From Vibrio agarilyticus (GTDB taxonomy: Bacteria; Pseudomonadota; Gammaproteobacteria; Enterobacterales; Vibrionaceae), in the NCBI RefSeq assembly GCF_012641465.1, contig NZ_JABAIK010000020.1:1-64000 (forward strand): DNA of 64,000 bases, written 5' to 3'. The notes under the pieces were generated by a model. That model searched no databases and had not been told where the DNA came from. It saw nothing but the letters and a program-made list of their open reading frames with translations. Shown here piece by piece: positions 27,587 through 36,227 of the stretch. Numbering within the stretch: position 1 is the first letter of the stretch; each line of letters opens with the position of its first letter. The position numbers and the translations under genes are program-made.

Positions 27587-27841
27587 ATCTCAAGGTTACT
27601 TAGGTCAATCAAAATAGGCGCTAGAGTCTAGCGTAACTTTTCACGAACTTCGATAGCCAAGACCGCGAGTGATTTAACAATCGATCATTTTTTGCCTTTA
27701 TCGCCATTTTTTTCGCCAACCAATGCAACAGCAAAGCGCTGAAACCAATGAAATCCCATGCACCTCCCCTTGAATATGCTAATATCGGCCATCATTTATA
27801 CCTCAATCAAAACAGAGCCTCACGTAACGAGAGAAACCATT

Positions 27842-28468
27842 ATGACTGTTGATTTGAATGCTGTTCCCAATACCCTTGATTTGCTGCACATCGGTTTATT
27901 GCTCATTGCCCTGCTACTCTTAATAGTAACGTTTACTCGCAAACCGAAAGTAGTGGAAAAAATTGTTGAAAAACCGGTCGAAAAAATTATCGAAGTGGAA
28001 AAGCCGGTTGAAAAAATCGTTGAAGTCGAAAAAGTCGTCGAAAAAGTGGTGGAAAAGGTTGTTGAAGTAGAATCCAAATTGGCAACGGCCAACACCGATT
28101 CGGCATTACAGCTGTTAGCACTGTTGCAAAAGGAAGCGCGCCTCATCGATTTTCTAAAAGAAGACGTAACGGCATTTTCTGATGCAGATGTCGGTGCGGC
28201 GGCTCGCGTGATCCACTCAGGCGGCCTGAAAGTGCTAAACGATTATCTAACACTTGAACCGATTCGTAACGAAGACGAAGAGTCTCGCGTCACCGTTGAC
28301 GCAGGCTTTAACCCTCAAGAAATTCGTTTAACAGGCAACGTGACTGGCGACGCGCCGTTCCACGGCACACTGATTCACAAAGGCTGGAAAGCTCGTGCTA
28401 TTGAACTGCCTAAATTGGCTGAAAATTACGACGCATCCGTCATCGCGCCTGCAGAGGTAGAACTGTAA
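27842..28468 (+). CDS. DUF2760 membrane protein with coiled-coil linker
   Basis: A 208-residue protein. Residues about 16-33 form a single transmembrane helix (LLHIGLLLIALLLLIVTF). It is followed by a strongly repetitive V/E/K coiled coil built of VEKIVEK/VEKVVEK units (about 40 residues), then a globular DUF2760 domain (LLALLQKEARLIDFLKEDV, DVGAAARVIHSGG, ...FHGTLIHKGWKA). The stop overlaps the start of the first Hsp70 gene, so they are co-translated. DUF2760 is repeatedly found beside such Hsp70 genes; its function is unknown. I infer that it tethers the Hsp70s to the membrane. The start is chosen at the ATG after GAGAGAAACC; the longer frame upstream has no family support. Confidence 0.88.
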   Translation: MTVDLNAVPNTLDLLHIGLLLIALLLLIVTFTRKPKVVEKIVEKPVEKIIEVEKPVEKIVEVEKVVEKVVEKVVEVESKLATANTDSALQLLALLQKEARLIDFLKEDVTAFSDADVGAAARVIHSGGLKVLNDYLTLEPIRNEDEESRVTVDAGFNPQEIRLTGNVTGDAPFHGTLIHKGWKARAIELPKLAENYDASVIAPAEVEL

Positions 28469-30399
28469 TGGACAACCAGTCAAATATTGAAGCAACACCG
28501 CGCAGCCAGTACAGCGTGGGTATTGACCTTGGCACAACCAACTGCGTTATGTCATACCTAGACACACAAGATGAAAATGCGCGCGTGACTGTTATGCCCA
28601 TCGCGCAATTAACGGCACCAGGTACGGTGGAAGAGCGCTTACAACTTGGTTCATTTCTCTATCAACCTCATGAGCATGAAATGAACCCCGCCTCACGCGT
28701 TTTACCGTGGACGTCAGAGCCAAGCGCACTGGTTGGCGCAATTGCGCGAAATCTCGGTGCTAAAACCCCCATTCGCCTAGTCGCGAGTGCCAAATCTTGG
28801 CTCTGTCACGCTGGGGTGAATCGCCGTGAAGCCTTTTTGCCCGCGGGTAGCCCTGAAGAAGTGGAAAAGGTGTCGCCACTGCGTGCAACTGAACTGTATC
28901 TCGAGCACCTAAAAAACGCTTGGGATCACGCGCACCCTAGCCATCCACTCAGCGAGCAAGATGTTACCTTAACCGTTCCTGCGTCGTTTGATCCTGGCGC
29001 TCGCGACTTAACCGCAGAAGCGGCGCGTAATGTTGGCTTAACTCAGCTCACATTGCTCGAAGAGCCACAAGCGGCCATGTATAACTGGATTGACAACAGC
29101 AATGACGATTGGCGCAATCAAGTGAGTGTCGGTGATATCGTACTGGTGGTCGATATTGGCGGTGGCACGACTGACTTATCCCTAGTCGAAGTCACTGAAG
29201 ACGAAGGTAACCTTACGCTAAAACGAATTGCGGTCGGAGAACACATTCTTCTTGGTGGCGATAATATGGATCTCGCCCTCGCCTTTCGACTAAAAATGAA
29301 ATTAGCTCAAGAGGGTAAAGAGTTACAGCCTTGGCAAGTACAAGCCATGACTCATGCCTGCCGCGATGCAAAAGAAGCACTTCTTAACGATGCAGAGCTA
29401 CAATCCGTCCCCATCGTAGTGCCAAGTCGTGGTTCTAAGCTGCTAGGCGCGACCCTCAAAACGGAACTGACTCAAGACGAAGTCCAACAGACTTTAGTCG
29501 ATGGCTTTTTCCCTAAGGTAGGCATCAGTGATCACCCGGTGCAGCGCGCTCGTGGTGCATTGACTCAAATGGGACTGCCCTATGCACAAGACGCTGGGAT
29601 CACGCGTCATATTGCCGCCTTTCTCACCAAGCAAGCCAGAGCCGTCAGTGGTGAAAATGAAGCCAGTGGCGACTACAACCCATTTGCGGGTATGCCAGGA
29701 ATGCCGGGCTCAGATCCCAGCAGTAACGCAGAAAATCACGATGCTTTTATCCAGCCCACTGCCATCTTATTTAACGGTGGCGTTCTGAAGTCAAATCTTC
29801 TGGCTGAGCGTTTAGAGCAGACCATTAATCAATGGCTAGCCAATGCAAATGCTAATTCTGCCACCCGACTGACGGGTGTCGATTTGGACCTAGCGGTTGC
29901 AAGTGGCGCTGCCTATTATGGCGCGGTTCGTCATGGACAAGGGGTGCGCATTCGTGGCGGTATCGCCTCGGCGTATTATGTCGGCATCGAAAGTGCTATG
30001 CCCGCCATTCCCGGTATGGCACCACCGCTTGAAGCCCTCTGTGTCGCCCCTTTTGGCATGGAAGAAGGCTCTGATGCCGCGGTTCCAAGTCAAGAATTCG
30101 GTTTGGTGATTGGTCAACCAGTTCATTTCCAATTCTTTGGTTCCACAGTGCGGCGTGACGATAGCGCCGGCACTCACCTTGACCACTGGGCGCCAGATGA
30201 ACTTGAAGAGCTGCCAGAAATTCAGGTGACGCTCGCTGCAACAGATGGACGCCGTGAAGGCGAGGTGGTTCCTGTTACTCTGGCTTCGCGAGTCACTGAG
30301 CTTGGCACCTTATACTTAGAAGCAATTGCAACAGACAACGGTCAAAAGTGGCACGTTGAGTTTGATGTTCGTGATGAGAGTCCATTAACATCCGCTTAA
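28468..30399 (+). CDS. Hsp70-family protein, first of a divergent pair
   Basis: A 643-residue DnaK relative. The nucleotide-binding domain is complete: phosphate-1 loop VGIDLGTTNCVM, phosphate-2 loop VVDIGGGTTDLSLVE and the adenosine region ILFNGGVLKSNLLAERL. Then comes a short beta-rich region (about 500-640) that could be a reduced substrate domain. There is no helical lid and no EEVD-like tail. A Gly/Met/Pro-rich insert (FAGMPGMPGS) lies near residue 410. Overlap with the DUF2760 gene (ATG in TAATG) implies one operon. It resembles the Hsp70s accompanying DUF2760 rather than DnaK, HscA or HscC. No J-protein or GrpE gene is near. Confidence 0.9.
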   Translation: MDNQSNIEATPRSQYSVGIDLGTTNCVMSYLDTQDENARVTVMPIAQLTAPGTVEERLQLGSFLYQPHEHEMNPASRVLPWTSEPSALVGAIARNLGAKTPIRLVASAKSWLCHAGVNRREAFLPAGSPEEVEKVSPLRATELYLEHLKNAWDHAHPSHPLSEQDVTLTVPASFDPGARDLTAEAARNVGLTQLTLLEEPQAAMYNWIDNSNDDWRNQVSVGDIVLVVDIGGGTTDLSLVEVTEDEGNLTLKRIAVGEHILLGGDNMDLALAFRLKMKLAQEGKELQPWQVQAMTHACRDAKEALLNDAELQSVPIVVPSRGSKLLGATLKTELTQDEVQQTLVDGFFPKVGISDHPVQRARGALTQMGLPYAQDAGITRHIAAFLTKQARAVSGENEASGDYNPFAGMPGMPGSDPSSNAENHDAFIQPTAILFNGGVLKSNLLAERLEQTINQWLANANANSATRLTGVDLDLAVASGAAYYGAVRHGQGVRIRGGIASAYYVGIESAMPAIPGMAPPLEALCVAPFGMEEGSDAAVPSQEFGLVIGQPVHFQFFGSTVRRDDSAGTHLDHWAPDELEELPEIQVTLAATDGRREGEVVPVTLASRVTELGTLYLEAIATDNGQKWHVEFDVRDESPLTSA

Positions 30400-30427
30400 C
30401 GTGATTGCCCCTAAGCAACTTAACAAT

Positions 30428-30461
30428 GCGGTAGGCCTTGATTTGTCAAGGACCTACTGCA
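30428..30461. other. hairpin after the first Hsp70 gene
   Basis: GTAGGCCTTGA and TCAAGGACCTAC pair around TTTG with one bulged base. It starts about 30 bases after the stop codon. No T-run follows, so it is a processing or stability hairpin or a weak terminator, with the composite repeat directly after it. Confidence 0.45.
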
Positions 30462-30475
30462 GGTATATACCCAAG

Positions 30476-30733
30476 TGACTTCAAGATGCAGGATTCAGAG
30501 CGGACTCACTGGGCTGAGAGCAAGGCAAACAACGTAGCGAAATAGCCAGTCTATTTTCAAGGTGTTTAACGCAGCCATCAGTTCAGTGATCGGCTCCCAA
30601 AGGGCGAGCGGCCTTGGCTCATCAGCTTTATTGACGATTTTCGATTGAGAGCCACTCAATCTTCAAATCCTCGCCTCACTGACAAACCAAGTCATTCTCG
30701 CTGAACCCTGTATCTTGAGGTTACTTGGGTATA
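30476..30733. repeat. 258-bp composite palindromic element (complete copy)
   Basis: The left end TATACCCAAGTGACTTCAAG and the right end CTTGAGGTTACTTGGGTATA are near-perfect inverted repeats of about 26 bases. The interior holds a hairpin (GATTGAGAGCCACTCAATC) and has no open frame. The right 70 bases recur at 1-69, another part at 10632-10706, and the left part at 39727-39812. It looks like a miniature, non-coding mobile element related to the 127-bp repeats. It separates the two Hsp70 genes. Confidence 0.8.
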
Positions 30734-30766
30734 ACTGGCACCATTCAAACAAACAGGAACAACACC

Positions 30767-33595
30767 ATGGCGGCACCGAAATATCTGGTCGGCATCGATT
30801 TAGGCACAACCAATACCGTCGTTGCGTATTGTGAACAGCAGGCAGATCTCAATAGTTCGCCAGTGTCTCTGTTTGACATAGACCAATTGATCGGGCCTGG
30901 TGAGGTCGCACGTAGGCCGTTACTCCCCTCTTTTCGCTACCACCCAGCGGCGGCGCAAGTCTCTAAGAGCGATCTTGTTTTGCCATGGGAGCACCAAGCT
31001 GTTTCCGGTGATATTGACCAAGTCATTATCGGTGAATGGGCACGTGAGCTCGGCGCAAAAGTCGAAGGACGTCAAGTTTCGTCAGCCAAAAGCTGGCTCT
31101 CGCACAGCGGTGTCGACCGACAATCTGATATTTTACCTTGGGCAGGTGCGCAGGATGTCGAAAAAGTGTCACCTGTCATCGCGAGCGCCAGTTATCTCAA
31201 TCATATTCGACAAGCGTGGGATCATCGTCATCCGCAGCATCCTTTGGCCAAGCAAGAGGTGGTTATCACCGTTCCTGCCTCTTTCGATGAAGCGGCGCGT
31301 AACTTTACCCTTCAAGCGGCAAAACTTGCGGGACTCAACAACATTCTACTGCTTGAAGAGCCTCAAGCAGTTTGTTACGACTGGTATGCCCGTTACCAAG
31401 CCACCGCAGCGCAACAACTTGAACGAGTGCCGCTGATATTGGTCTGTGATGTCGGTGGTGGAACAACCGATTTAAGTCTGATTGCTGCAAGCAGTCACCA
31501 AGACTCACTGGCTCTTGATCGCATCGGCATTGGTGAACACTTAATGCTTGGGGGCGATAATATTGACCTCGCCCTGGCGCATCTTGCCGAACAGCGCCTT
31601 GAAAACAGTGGCCGATTAAACGCGGCTAATCTTAGCAAACTCATTCAGCAAACTCGCCGAGCTAAAGAACAATTATTGGCAGATAATGCACCCAATGAGG
31701 TAAAAATCACGCTTCTCGGCAGCGGCTCTAAGCTGTTAGGTGGCACCAAAAGCGCCCCACTCACCAAGGCGGATGTGAATACCATTGCTCTCAATGGTTT
31801 TTTTCCACTATCTGAGTTTTCTGAAACACCGGATAAACGCCGCCGCGCTGTGGTCGAATTTGGCTTGCCCTACGCGGCTGACGCTGCAGTGTCAAAACAT
31901 ATTGCCGAATTTCTGCATCAGCATCAGGGCGTTTCGCAGCAAGCCCTCAGCGCCGATGATGATGGCGTTTTGAGCGAAACCACACCAGCACTTCCTGTTG
32001 GTCTATTGCTTAATGGCGGTGTGTTTAACAGCGCTCTCATTACTGAACGCTTAGTTAATTTGTTAAGTCATTGGCGCGGCACCCCCATCACCTTACTTGA
32101 CAACCCCCATCCGGATTTAGCGGTCGCATTTGGCGCAGTGGCATATGCGAAGGCCAGACACGGCGCCCAACTCAAAATTGGCGGTGGCGCAGCTCGTTCT
32201 TACTTTCTACAGTTGCCAGAAAAAAAAGGGTTAGGCCAAGCGCTCTGTTTGTTGGCAAAAGGGACCGAAGAAGGCGACGAAATTCGCCTAACTGGACGCC
32301 GTTTCTCACTTACACTGGGCGAGCCGGTCCATTTTCATTTGCTTACCTCCACGTTTGATTCATTGAAAACCTCTTCATCGAGCGAACAGCGGATTCAAAA
32401 TGGTCAACTGTACCCAATTGAAGCAGATACTTTTCAGCAGCTGCCACCTTATGTCGCAACGCTTGACGGCCAAGGCGCCGCGCTCCACGCGAACCAAAAA
32501 GAGCGCGTTGAAGTACAAATTGCCTGTCAATTAACTGAAGTCGGCACATTAAAGTTAGAGTGCGTTGCCATTGATGATGAATCTCAGCGTTGGCAGATGG
32601 AATTTGAACTGCGTCAAGCGTCTCACAACACGGAAGATAGCGCCCTGCCCAAGCAGCTGGCAGCCAGTTTATCGCTTATCACTCACGCGTACAGCGGTAA
32701 TAAAAAAGCCAGTGATAATCGCGAGATCAAAACCCTAACCAAAACACTGGAAAAGCAACTTGGTAAACGTGATGAATGGGATTTTGCCACCCTTAGACAA
32801 CTCTTTGACACATTGCAACCTGGCGCGAAGCGCCGCCGCCGCTCTGAAGCACATGAAAAACAGTGGTTACGTTTGGCAGGATACGCGCTGCGCCCAGGCT
32901 TTGGTGCACCGACCGACAGTTGGCGCATTGAGCATGTTTGGCGACTTTACGCACAAAGCATCCAATTTAAGAATCAACAGGGCTGGACCGATTGGTGGGT
33001 CTTTTGGCGTCGAGTCAGCGGTGGCTTAAATCAAGAGCAGCAAGAGACCATTTTGGGTGACATCGCAAAATATTTGCACCCCGGCGCGATGAAAAACCCT
33101 CAAAGTGCCAAAACCGCTCATGAGATGGGTTACGATGCCATAGTGCGTCTTGCCGCTGCGTTAGAAAACTTGCATTTCGATGACAAAGTTCTGTTGGGAA
33201 GCTGGTTTCTCAGCAAAGCACTTAATCTCACGCAATTTGAGCAGGCGCATTGGTGGGCGCTGGGACGAGTTGCCGCTCGCGTGCCACTTTATGGCAGTCA
33301 GCATAACGTGGTGCCTCGCGAGCAAGTGACTCAATGGCTTCATAAAATGCTGGATGTCGACTGGCAAAAAGAGCCCATGGCCGGGTTTGCAGCAGTGATG
33401 ATGTCGCGTAAAACAGGCGATCGCACCCTCGACATTGACGATGATATGCGCAGTAACATCCTTGAAAAACTGCGTAGCAGTCGCCTGCCTGAAAGCTGGC
33501 TCACTCTGGTTGAGTCAGTCCAGACACTATCAGAGACCGAAAGCAAACGCGCCTTTGGCGATGCGCTGCCTCATGGGTTGACATTATTAACTTAG
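30767..33595 (+). CDS. large Hsp70-family protein with C-terminal DUF3731-like region
   Basis: A 942-residue protein. The first 600 residues parallel the preceding Hsp70: LVGIDLGTTNTVVAYC, LVCDVGGGTTDLSLIA, LLNGGVFNSALITERL and the shared KSWLSHSGVDR segment. From about residue 640 it has some 300 extra, mainly helical residues (LGKRDEWDFATLRQLFDTL, RIEHVWRLYAQ, QGWTDWWVFWRRVSGGL, AHWWALGRVAARVPLYG), matching what is annotated as DUF3731 in such Hsp70s. That region is absent from DnaK. The start is set at ATG 30767 with AGGA upstream; the open frame further up lies within the repeat. The pair probably acts as a unit with the DUF2760 protein. Target unknown. Confidence 0.9.
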   Translation: MAAPKYLVGIDLGTTNTVVAYCEQQADLNSSPVSLFDIDQLIGPGEVARRPLLPSFRYHPAAAQVSKSDLVLPWEHQAVSGDIDQVIIGEWARELGAKVEGRQVSSAKSWLSHSGVDRQSDILPWAGAQDVEKVSPVIASASYLNHIRQAWDHRHPQHPLAKQEVVITVPASFDEAARNFTLQAAKLAGLNNILLLEEPQAVCYDWYARYQATAAQQLERVPLILVCDVGGGTTDLSLIAASSHQDSLALDRIGIGEHLMLGGDNIDLALAHLAEQRLENSGRLNAANLSKLIQQTRRAKEQLLADNAPNEVKITLLGSGSKLLGGTKSAPLTKADVNTIALNGFFPLSEFSETPDKRRRAVVEFGLPYAADAAVSKHIAEFLHQHQGVSQQALSADDDGVLSETTPALPVGLLLNGGVFNSALITERLVNLLSHWRGTPITLLDNPHPDLAVAFGAVAYAKARHGAQLKIGGGAARSYFLQLPEKKGLGQALCLLAKGTEEGDEIRLTGRRFSLTLGEPVHFHLLTSTFDSLKTSSSSEQRIQNGQLYPIEADTFQQLPPYVATLDGQGAALHANQKERVEVQIACQLTEVGTLKLECVAIDDESQRWQMEFELRQASHNTEDSALPKQLAASLSLITHAYSGNKKASDNREIKTLTKTLEKQLGKRDEWDFATLRQLFDTLQPGAKRRRRSEAHEKQWLRLAGYALRPGFGAPTDSWRIEHVWRLYAQSIQFKNQQGWTDWWVFWRRVSGGLNQEQQETILGDIAKYLHPGAMKNPQSAKTAHEMGYDAIVRLAAALENLHFDDKVLLGSWFLSKALNLTQFEQAHWWALGRVAARVPLYGSQHNVVPREQVTQWLHKMLDVDWQKEPMAGFAAVMMSRKTGDRTLDIDDDMRSNILEKLRSSRLPESWLTLVESVQTLSETESKRAFGDALPHGLTLLT

Positions 33596-33608
33596 CAATA
33601 ACCTGATG

Positions 33609-33634
33609 TTGCACTTGAGTCGCTTGAGTGCAAT
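33609..33634. terminator. possible weak terminator after the second Hsp70 gene
   Basis: TTGCACT and AGTGCAA form a seven-base stem 15 bases after the stop codon, followed by only a short T-containing stretch (TTTAGG). A weak candidate. Confidence 0.35.
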
Positions 33635-33644
33635 TTAGGCATAT

Positions 33645-33739
33645 TATACCCCTTCCACTGGAGGCTGCAGTGTTGTTTGCCTTGCTCTCATCCCAGTGAG
33701 CTGGCTCTGAATCCAGCATCTTGAAGCTACTTGGGTATA
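33645..33739. repeat. 95-bp hybrid of the two palindromic repeat types
   Basis: Begins TATACCCCTTCCACTGGAGG like the right arm of the short repeat and ends CTTGAAGCTACTTGGGTATA like the long composite repeat, with GTTGTTTGCCTTGCTCTCA shared with the composite element interior. It lies between convergent genes. Confidence 0.75.
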
Positions 33740-33741
33740 AA

Positions 33742-34203
33742 TTAATGCTCGCAATTCGTATGTATCCTGACATTCATTTCGACATCAGCGTTCTGATACA
33801 TAAGAAGTGGTCGTTGGGTTTGAAAAAAGAAATGACCATGATAATTTCCCTCATGATCTGCAACCATATTAGCTCTACCTCCAACCTCTAAAACATGGTA
33901 ATGATTATCAGGGCTAACATAGATAAACTTTACTTCATCGGATGCGGCTGCTTCGCCAGTTCGCAGTGTTAAATTTTCGATTTCAGGTAGAGATTGTAAA
34001 TTCAAATACGGAATAATACCGTCTTGCGCTGTAACAACCAGTTTATAATCCATTAAGTCGGCAACTGTTGGACGTGCATTGATATCAAATATACGAATCT
34101 CGGTATGCTCACCAATATAATCAGCTGTACATATCGAAGAGTGAGCGTTCACTATAAACGATGTACCTAAGGAGATAATAATCAGCAATAGTTTAATCAT
34201 CAT
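33742..34203 (-). CDS. small secreted two-cysteine protein, gene 5 of the five-gene cluster
   Basis: A 153-residue exported protein with a hydrophobic signal ending IVNA-HSS. There are only two cysteines in the mature part: one near its start (SSICTADY) and one just before the end (HTNCEH). The rest is beta-rich (EIRIFDIN, YKLVVTAQDG, NLTLRTGEAAASDEVKFIYVS). Two other proteins of the cluster share this arrangement, and the segment AAASDEVKF recalls SDDVKL in the preceding gene product. Probably a disulphide-closed beta sandwich, as in pilin-like subunits; this is inference. The start is set after GGAGTGAAT; it begins two bases beyond the stop of the previous gene. Family not recognised. Confidence 0.7.
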   Translation of the reverse strand: MMIKLLLIIISLGTSFIVNAHSSICTADYIGEHTEIRIFDINARPTVADLMDYKLVVTAQDGIIPYLNLQSLPEIENLTLRTGEAAASDEVKFIYVSPDNHYHVLEVGGRANMVADHEGNYHGHFFFQTQRPLLMYQNADVEMNVRIHTNCEH

Positions 34204-34205
34204 AT

Positions 34206-34700
34206 TCACTCCGCAACACATTCCACTAAAACAGAGGCAGTCGCTGATATTTCACCTGGAAGATAATTTTCAAATAATAATTCCGTTTGGAAGAACAGAG
34301 ATTCTTTATATGAATAAATACTACCATCTTCAAGAGTCATTGCCATTGGTGAATTAGTAACGATTCGTACTTCAGAATTAAGTGCTTTAAGTTTAACATC
34401 ATCAGATGCCACTCCAGATGCACTATTAAGACCGCTCACCTCAACATTACCGATTAAACTCATACGAGGTGAATATCCTGCACCAGTATTCACATGCAAA
34501 ACATGTGTTCCAGTCGCATCAAAACCCGGAATATTATCACGCTCAAAGATAAACAGATTATTATTATGCAAAGGAGAAATAATCGCACAATCTGCATTAT
34601 CAATAGTAATATTACCTGACAAATTTGCGCCATCAAGATAATTATGACTGTAAACGTTTGTGGATATAAAAACCGAGAATAAAAACAGCCTTAATCTCAT
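34206..34700 (-). CDS. small secreted two-cysteine protein, gene 4 of the five-gene cluster
   Basis: A 164-residue exported protein with a signal ending near STNVYS-HNY and a strong ribosome site (AGGAGG). The mature chain is beta-rich with two cysteines at the two ends (NADCAII near the start, LVECVAE at the very end). The segment ASGVASDDVKLKALNSEVRIVTNSPM resembles the middle of the gene 5 product, suggesting an old duplication. A palindromic repeat separates it from gene 3, so it may have its own transcript or be joined through the repeat. Family not recognised. Confidence 0.7.
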   Translation of the reverse strand: MRLRLFLFSVFISTNVYSHNYLDGANLSGNITIDNADCAIISPLHNNNLFIFERDNIPGFDATGTHVLHVNTGAGYSPRMSLIGNVEVSGLNSASGVASDDVKLKALNSEVRIVTNSPMAMTLEDGSIYSYKESLFFQTELLFENYLPGEISATASVLVECVAE

Positions 34701-34735
34701 ACAAATCCTCCTACGCCATAGATGACTTCATGGTT

Positions 34736-34866
34736 TATAGCCAAGCAACTTGGGTTGCAGATAGGTAACAAGCGAATACAGCCTCTAAGCAATGTAATGT
34801 GATTAGGCTTGTGAATATCAGTCCCTGAATTTCAAAACACGCTGCAACACCAAGTCGAACGGGTAT
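34736..34866. repeat. TATACCC intergenic palindromic repeat, diverged
   Basis: Runs from TATAGCCAAGCAACTTGGG to AACACCAAGTCGAACGGGTAT; more diverged than most copies, and with the alternative right-half insertion (CCCTGAATTTCAAAACACG). It lies inside the cluster of secreted-protein genes. Confidence 0.75.
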
Positions 34867-34868
34867 TT

Positions 34869-35393
34869 TTAGCTATCTGGACAATTCACTGTGATTGTTC
34901 CAACCAATCTTGCGCTAGGTTTTTTTGCATAGCTTGCAAAGCTGTCAGCAGTCACGGCAAAAATATTCGCGCTGTATCCATCGGCAACTTTCGTCATTGG
35001 GTTGTCCGCGGCTAAAAGTTTAGTTGTGCCATCCAATGTAAAGTAGGCATCAGTACCCGCTACCGCAGCGCTCGAATCACTTGCCTTCACTAAGGTTGTA
35101 CTATTGTATTCAATGTCATAAGTGACTGGGCTAACTGAATTTGATCTCACCGACAATACATACAGATCATCACTGGCAGGTACTGAAGCACCTTGCTCTA
35201 ACAAGGCAAATTCGATATCACCAGCGGCAGCGCCCACCTTTGTCGGGTCAGTAATACCGCATACTAAAGGAATTTCACCCACCGCGGTTATGACCGTTTC
35301 CGTGCCCGCGTAGTCAAAGTCTTCTGTCACTGCTAATACGCTGGTCGATAAAAGTGAGAAAAAAATAGGGGTAATTAAAACTGACTTTTTCAT
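34869..35393 (-). CDS. small secreted two-cysteine protein, gene 3 of the five-gene cluster
   Basis: A 174-residue exported protein. The signal peptide is MKKSVLITPIFFSLLSTSVLA-VTE. The mature protein is beta-rich with one cysteine near the start (PLVCGIT) and one in the last strand (GTITVNCPDS), a layout reminiscent of pilin or spore-coat-U-like domains. The start is set at MKKSV, six bases after AGGA; the ATG at 35411 that overlaps the upstream stop would add six residues. No chaperone or usher gene accompanies it. Family not recognised. Confidence 0.72.
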   Translation of the reverse strand: MKKSVLITPIFFSLLSTSVLAVTEDFDYAGTETVITAVGEIPLVCGITDPTKVGAAAGDIEFALLEQGASVPASDDLYVLSVRSNSVSPVTYDIEYNSTTLVKASDSSAAVAGTDAYFTLDGTTKLLAADNPMTKVADGYSANIFAVTADSFASYAKKPSARLVGTITVNCPDS

Positions 35394-35410
35394 AAATTTC
35401 CTAAACCGCA

Positions 35411-35839
35411 TTAATGTTCATAAGATAATGGTGGTAGTTCACCATTTAATTGCATCGCTTGAAGATTTTTCAATTGCTCTAAGGCTTCAATTTCAGCGCG
35501 CAGTTTTTGCAATTCCAACTCCGCTTTTTCAAATTCAATTTTAGCTAACCGCGAGCAATCAATACGTTCACCGCCACCAAAAGAGTATGCAAAACCGACA
35601 TATATACCCTGCTCATCATCTATTCCCCTGCCATAATAATGATTGTTAAAATCACTATTTGCATCAGAGACACCGCCGTGAATAATGAAATTACCCCCAT
35701 TGGATGAGCGGCATACCGCTCCATCCGTTGTTCGAATCTCATCAAATGATGTATTAGTATTAGGTGCGCTGGGCATTGTAAATGCCTGTGCTGTGATGCT
35801 AATAGTTGACAATATAAAAGTGGATATTATTAGCTTCAT
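35411..35839 (-). CDS. small secreted protein with C-terminal coiled coil, gene 2 of the cluster
   Basis: A 142-residue exported protein. The signal peptide ends ITAQA-FTM. The mid-part holds two cysteines (GAVCRSSNGG and ERIDCSRL) around glycine- and aromatic-rich strands (GIYVGFAYSFGGGER). The last 45 residues are a charged helix (EKAELELQKLRAEIEALEQL), a likely coiled coil for oligomerisation. Start and stop overlap both neighbours by one base (TAATG), so it is translationally coupled. The pattern of glycine-rich strands followed by a helix could suit an outer-membrane or surface subunit. Family not recognised. Confidence 0.7.
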   Translation of the reverse strand: MKLIISTFILSTISITAQAFTMPSAPNTNTSFDEIRTTDGAVCRSSNGGNFIIHGGVSDANSDFNNHYYGRGIDDEQGIYVGFAYSFGGGERIDCSRLAKIEFEKAELELQKLRAEIEALEQLKNLQAMQLNGELPPLSYEH

Positions 35840-36201
35840 TACTTACCTTTCAGCTTTGAATATGGAAATAGAGTCTTCGCCGTAGTACACATCCTTGTTC
35901 TTATTGAACCATTATTTCGTGCAACACTACATACTTTATTTGTTGTCTCGACATCCGGAGGTGATGGCACCCAAACACTCATTTCCTTGCTGGTTCCAGA
36001 GGCAAGACAAGCACCATAAGGAGCATATATTTGCCCATTAATTTCAATATCAAAACATGTTTTTTTCCTAAAATAGTTACTCAGTGTAAATTCCATTTCG
36101 TAAACATTGGTGAATACGTATCTCGGTTTAACGTTTTGAGGCCAGTGTCCATGAGCCAAAACGCTAGAAGAGAATATGAACAATAGAACATACCGCTTCA
36201 T
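35839..36201 (-). CDS. small secreted four-cysteine protein, gene 1 of the cluster
   Basis: A 120-residue exported protein with a short signal (MKRYVLLFIFSSSVLA-HGH). The mature part has four cysteines (KKTCFDI, GACLAS, KVCSVA, RMCTTAK), probably two disulphides, and beta-type segments (EMEFTLSNYFRKK, DIEINGQIY, EMSVWVP). This would suit a small Ig-like or chaperone-like fold, but I do not recognise the family. It is the first gene of the five; its stop overlaps the next start (TAATG). Confidence 0.7.
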   Translation of the reverse strand: MKRYVLLFIFSSSVLAHGHWPQNVKPRYVFTNVYEMEFTLSNYFRKKTCFDIEINGQIYAPYGACLASGTSKEMSVWVPSPPDVETTNKVCSVARNNGSIRTRMCTTAKTLFPYSKLKGK

Positions 36202-36227
36202 ACACTACTTTCTCTATATTACTTAAT

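Noticed and set aside
33742-36201. chaperone-usher fimbrial operon
   Set aside because: Three products have a pilin-like two-cysteine layout, but there is no usher-size gene and no recognisable periplasmic chaperone, so the label cannot be supported.
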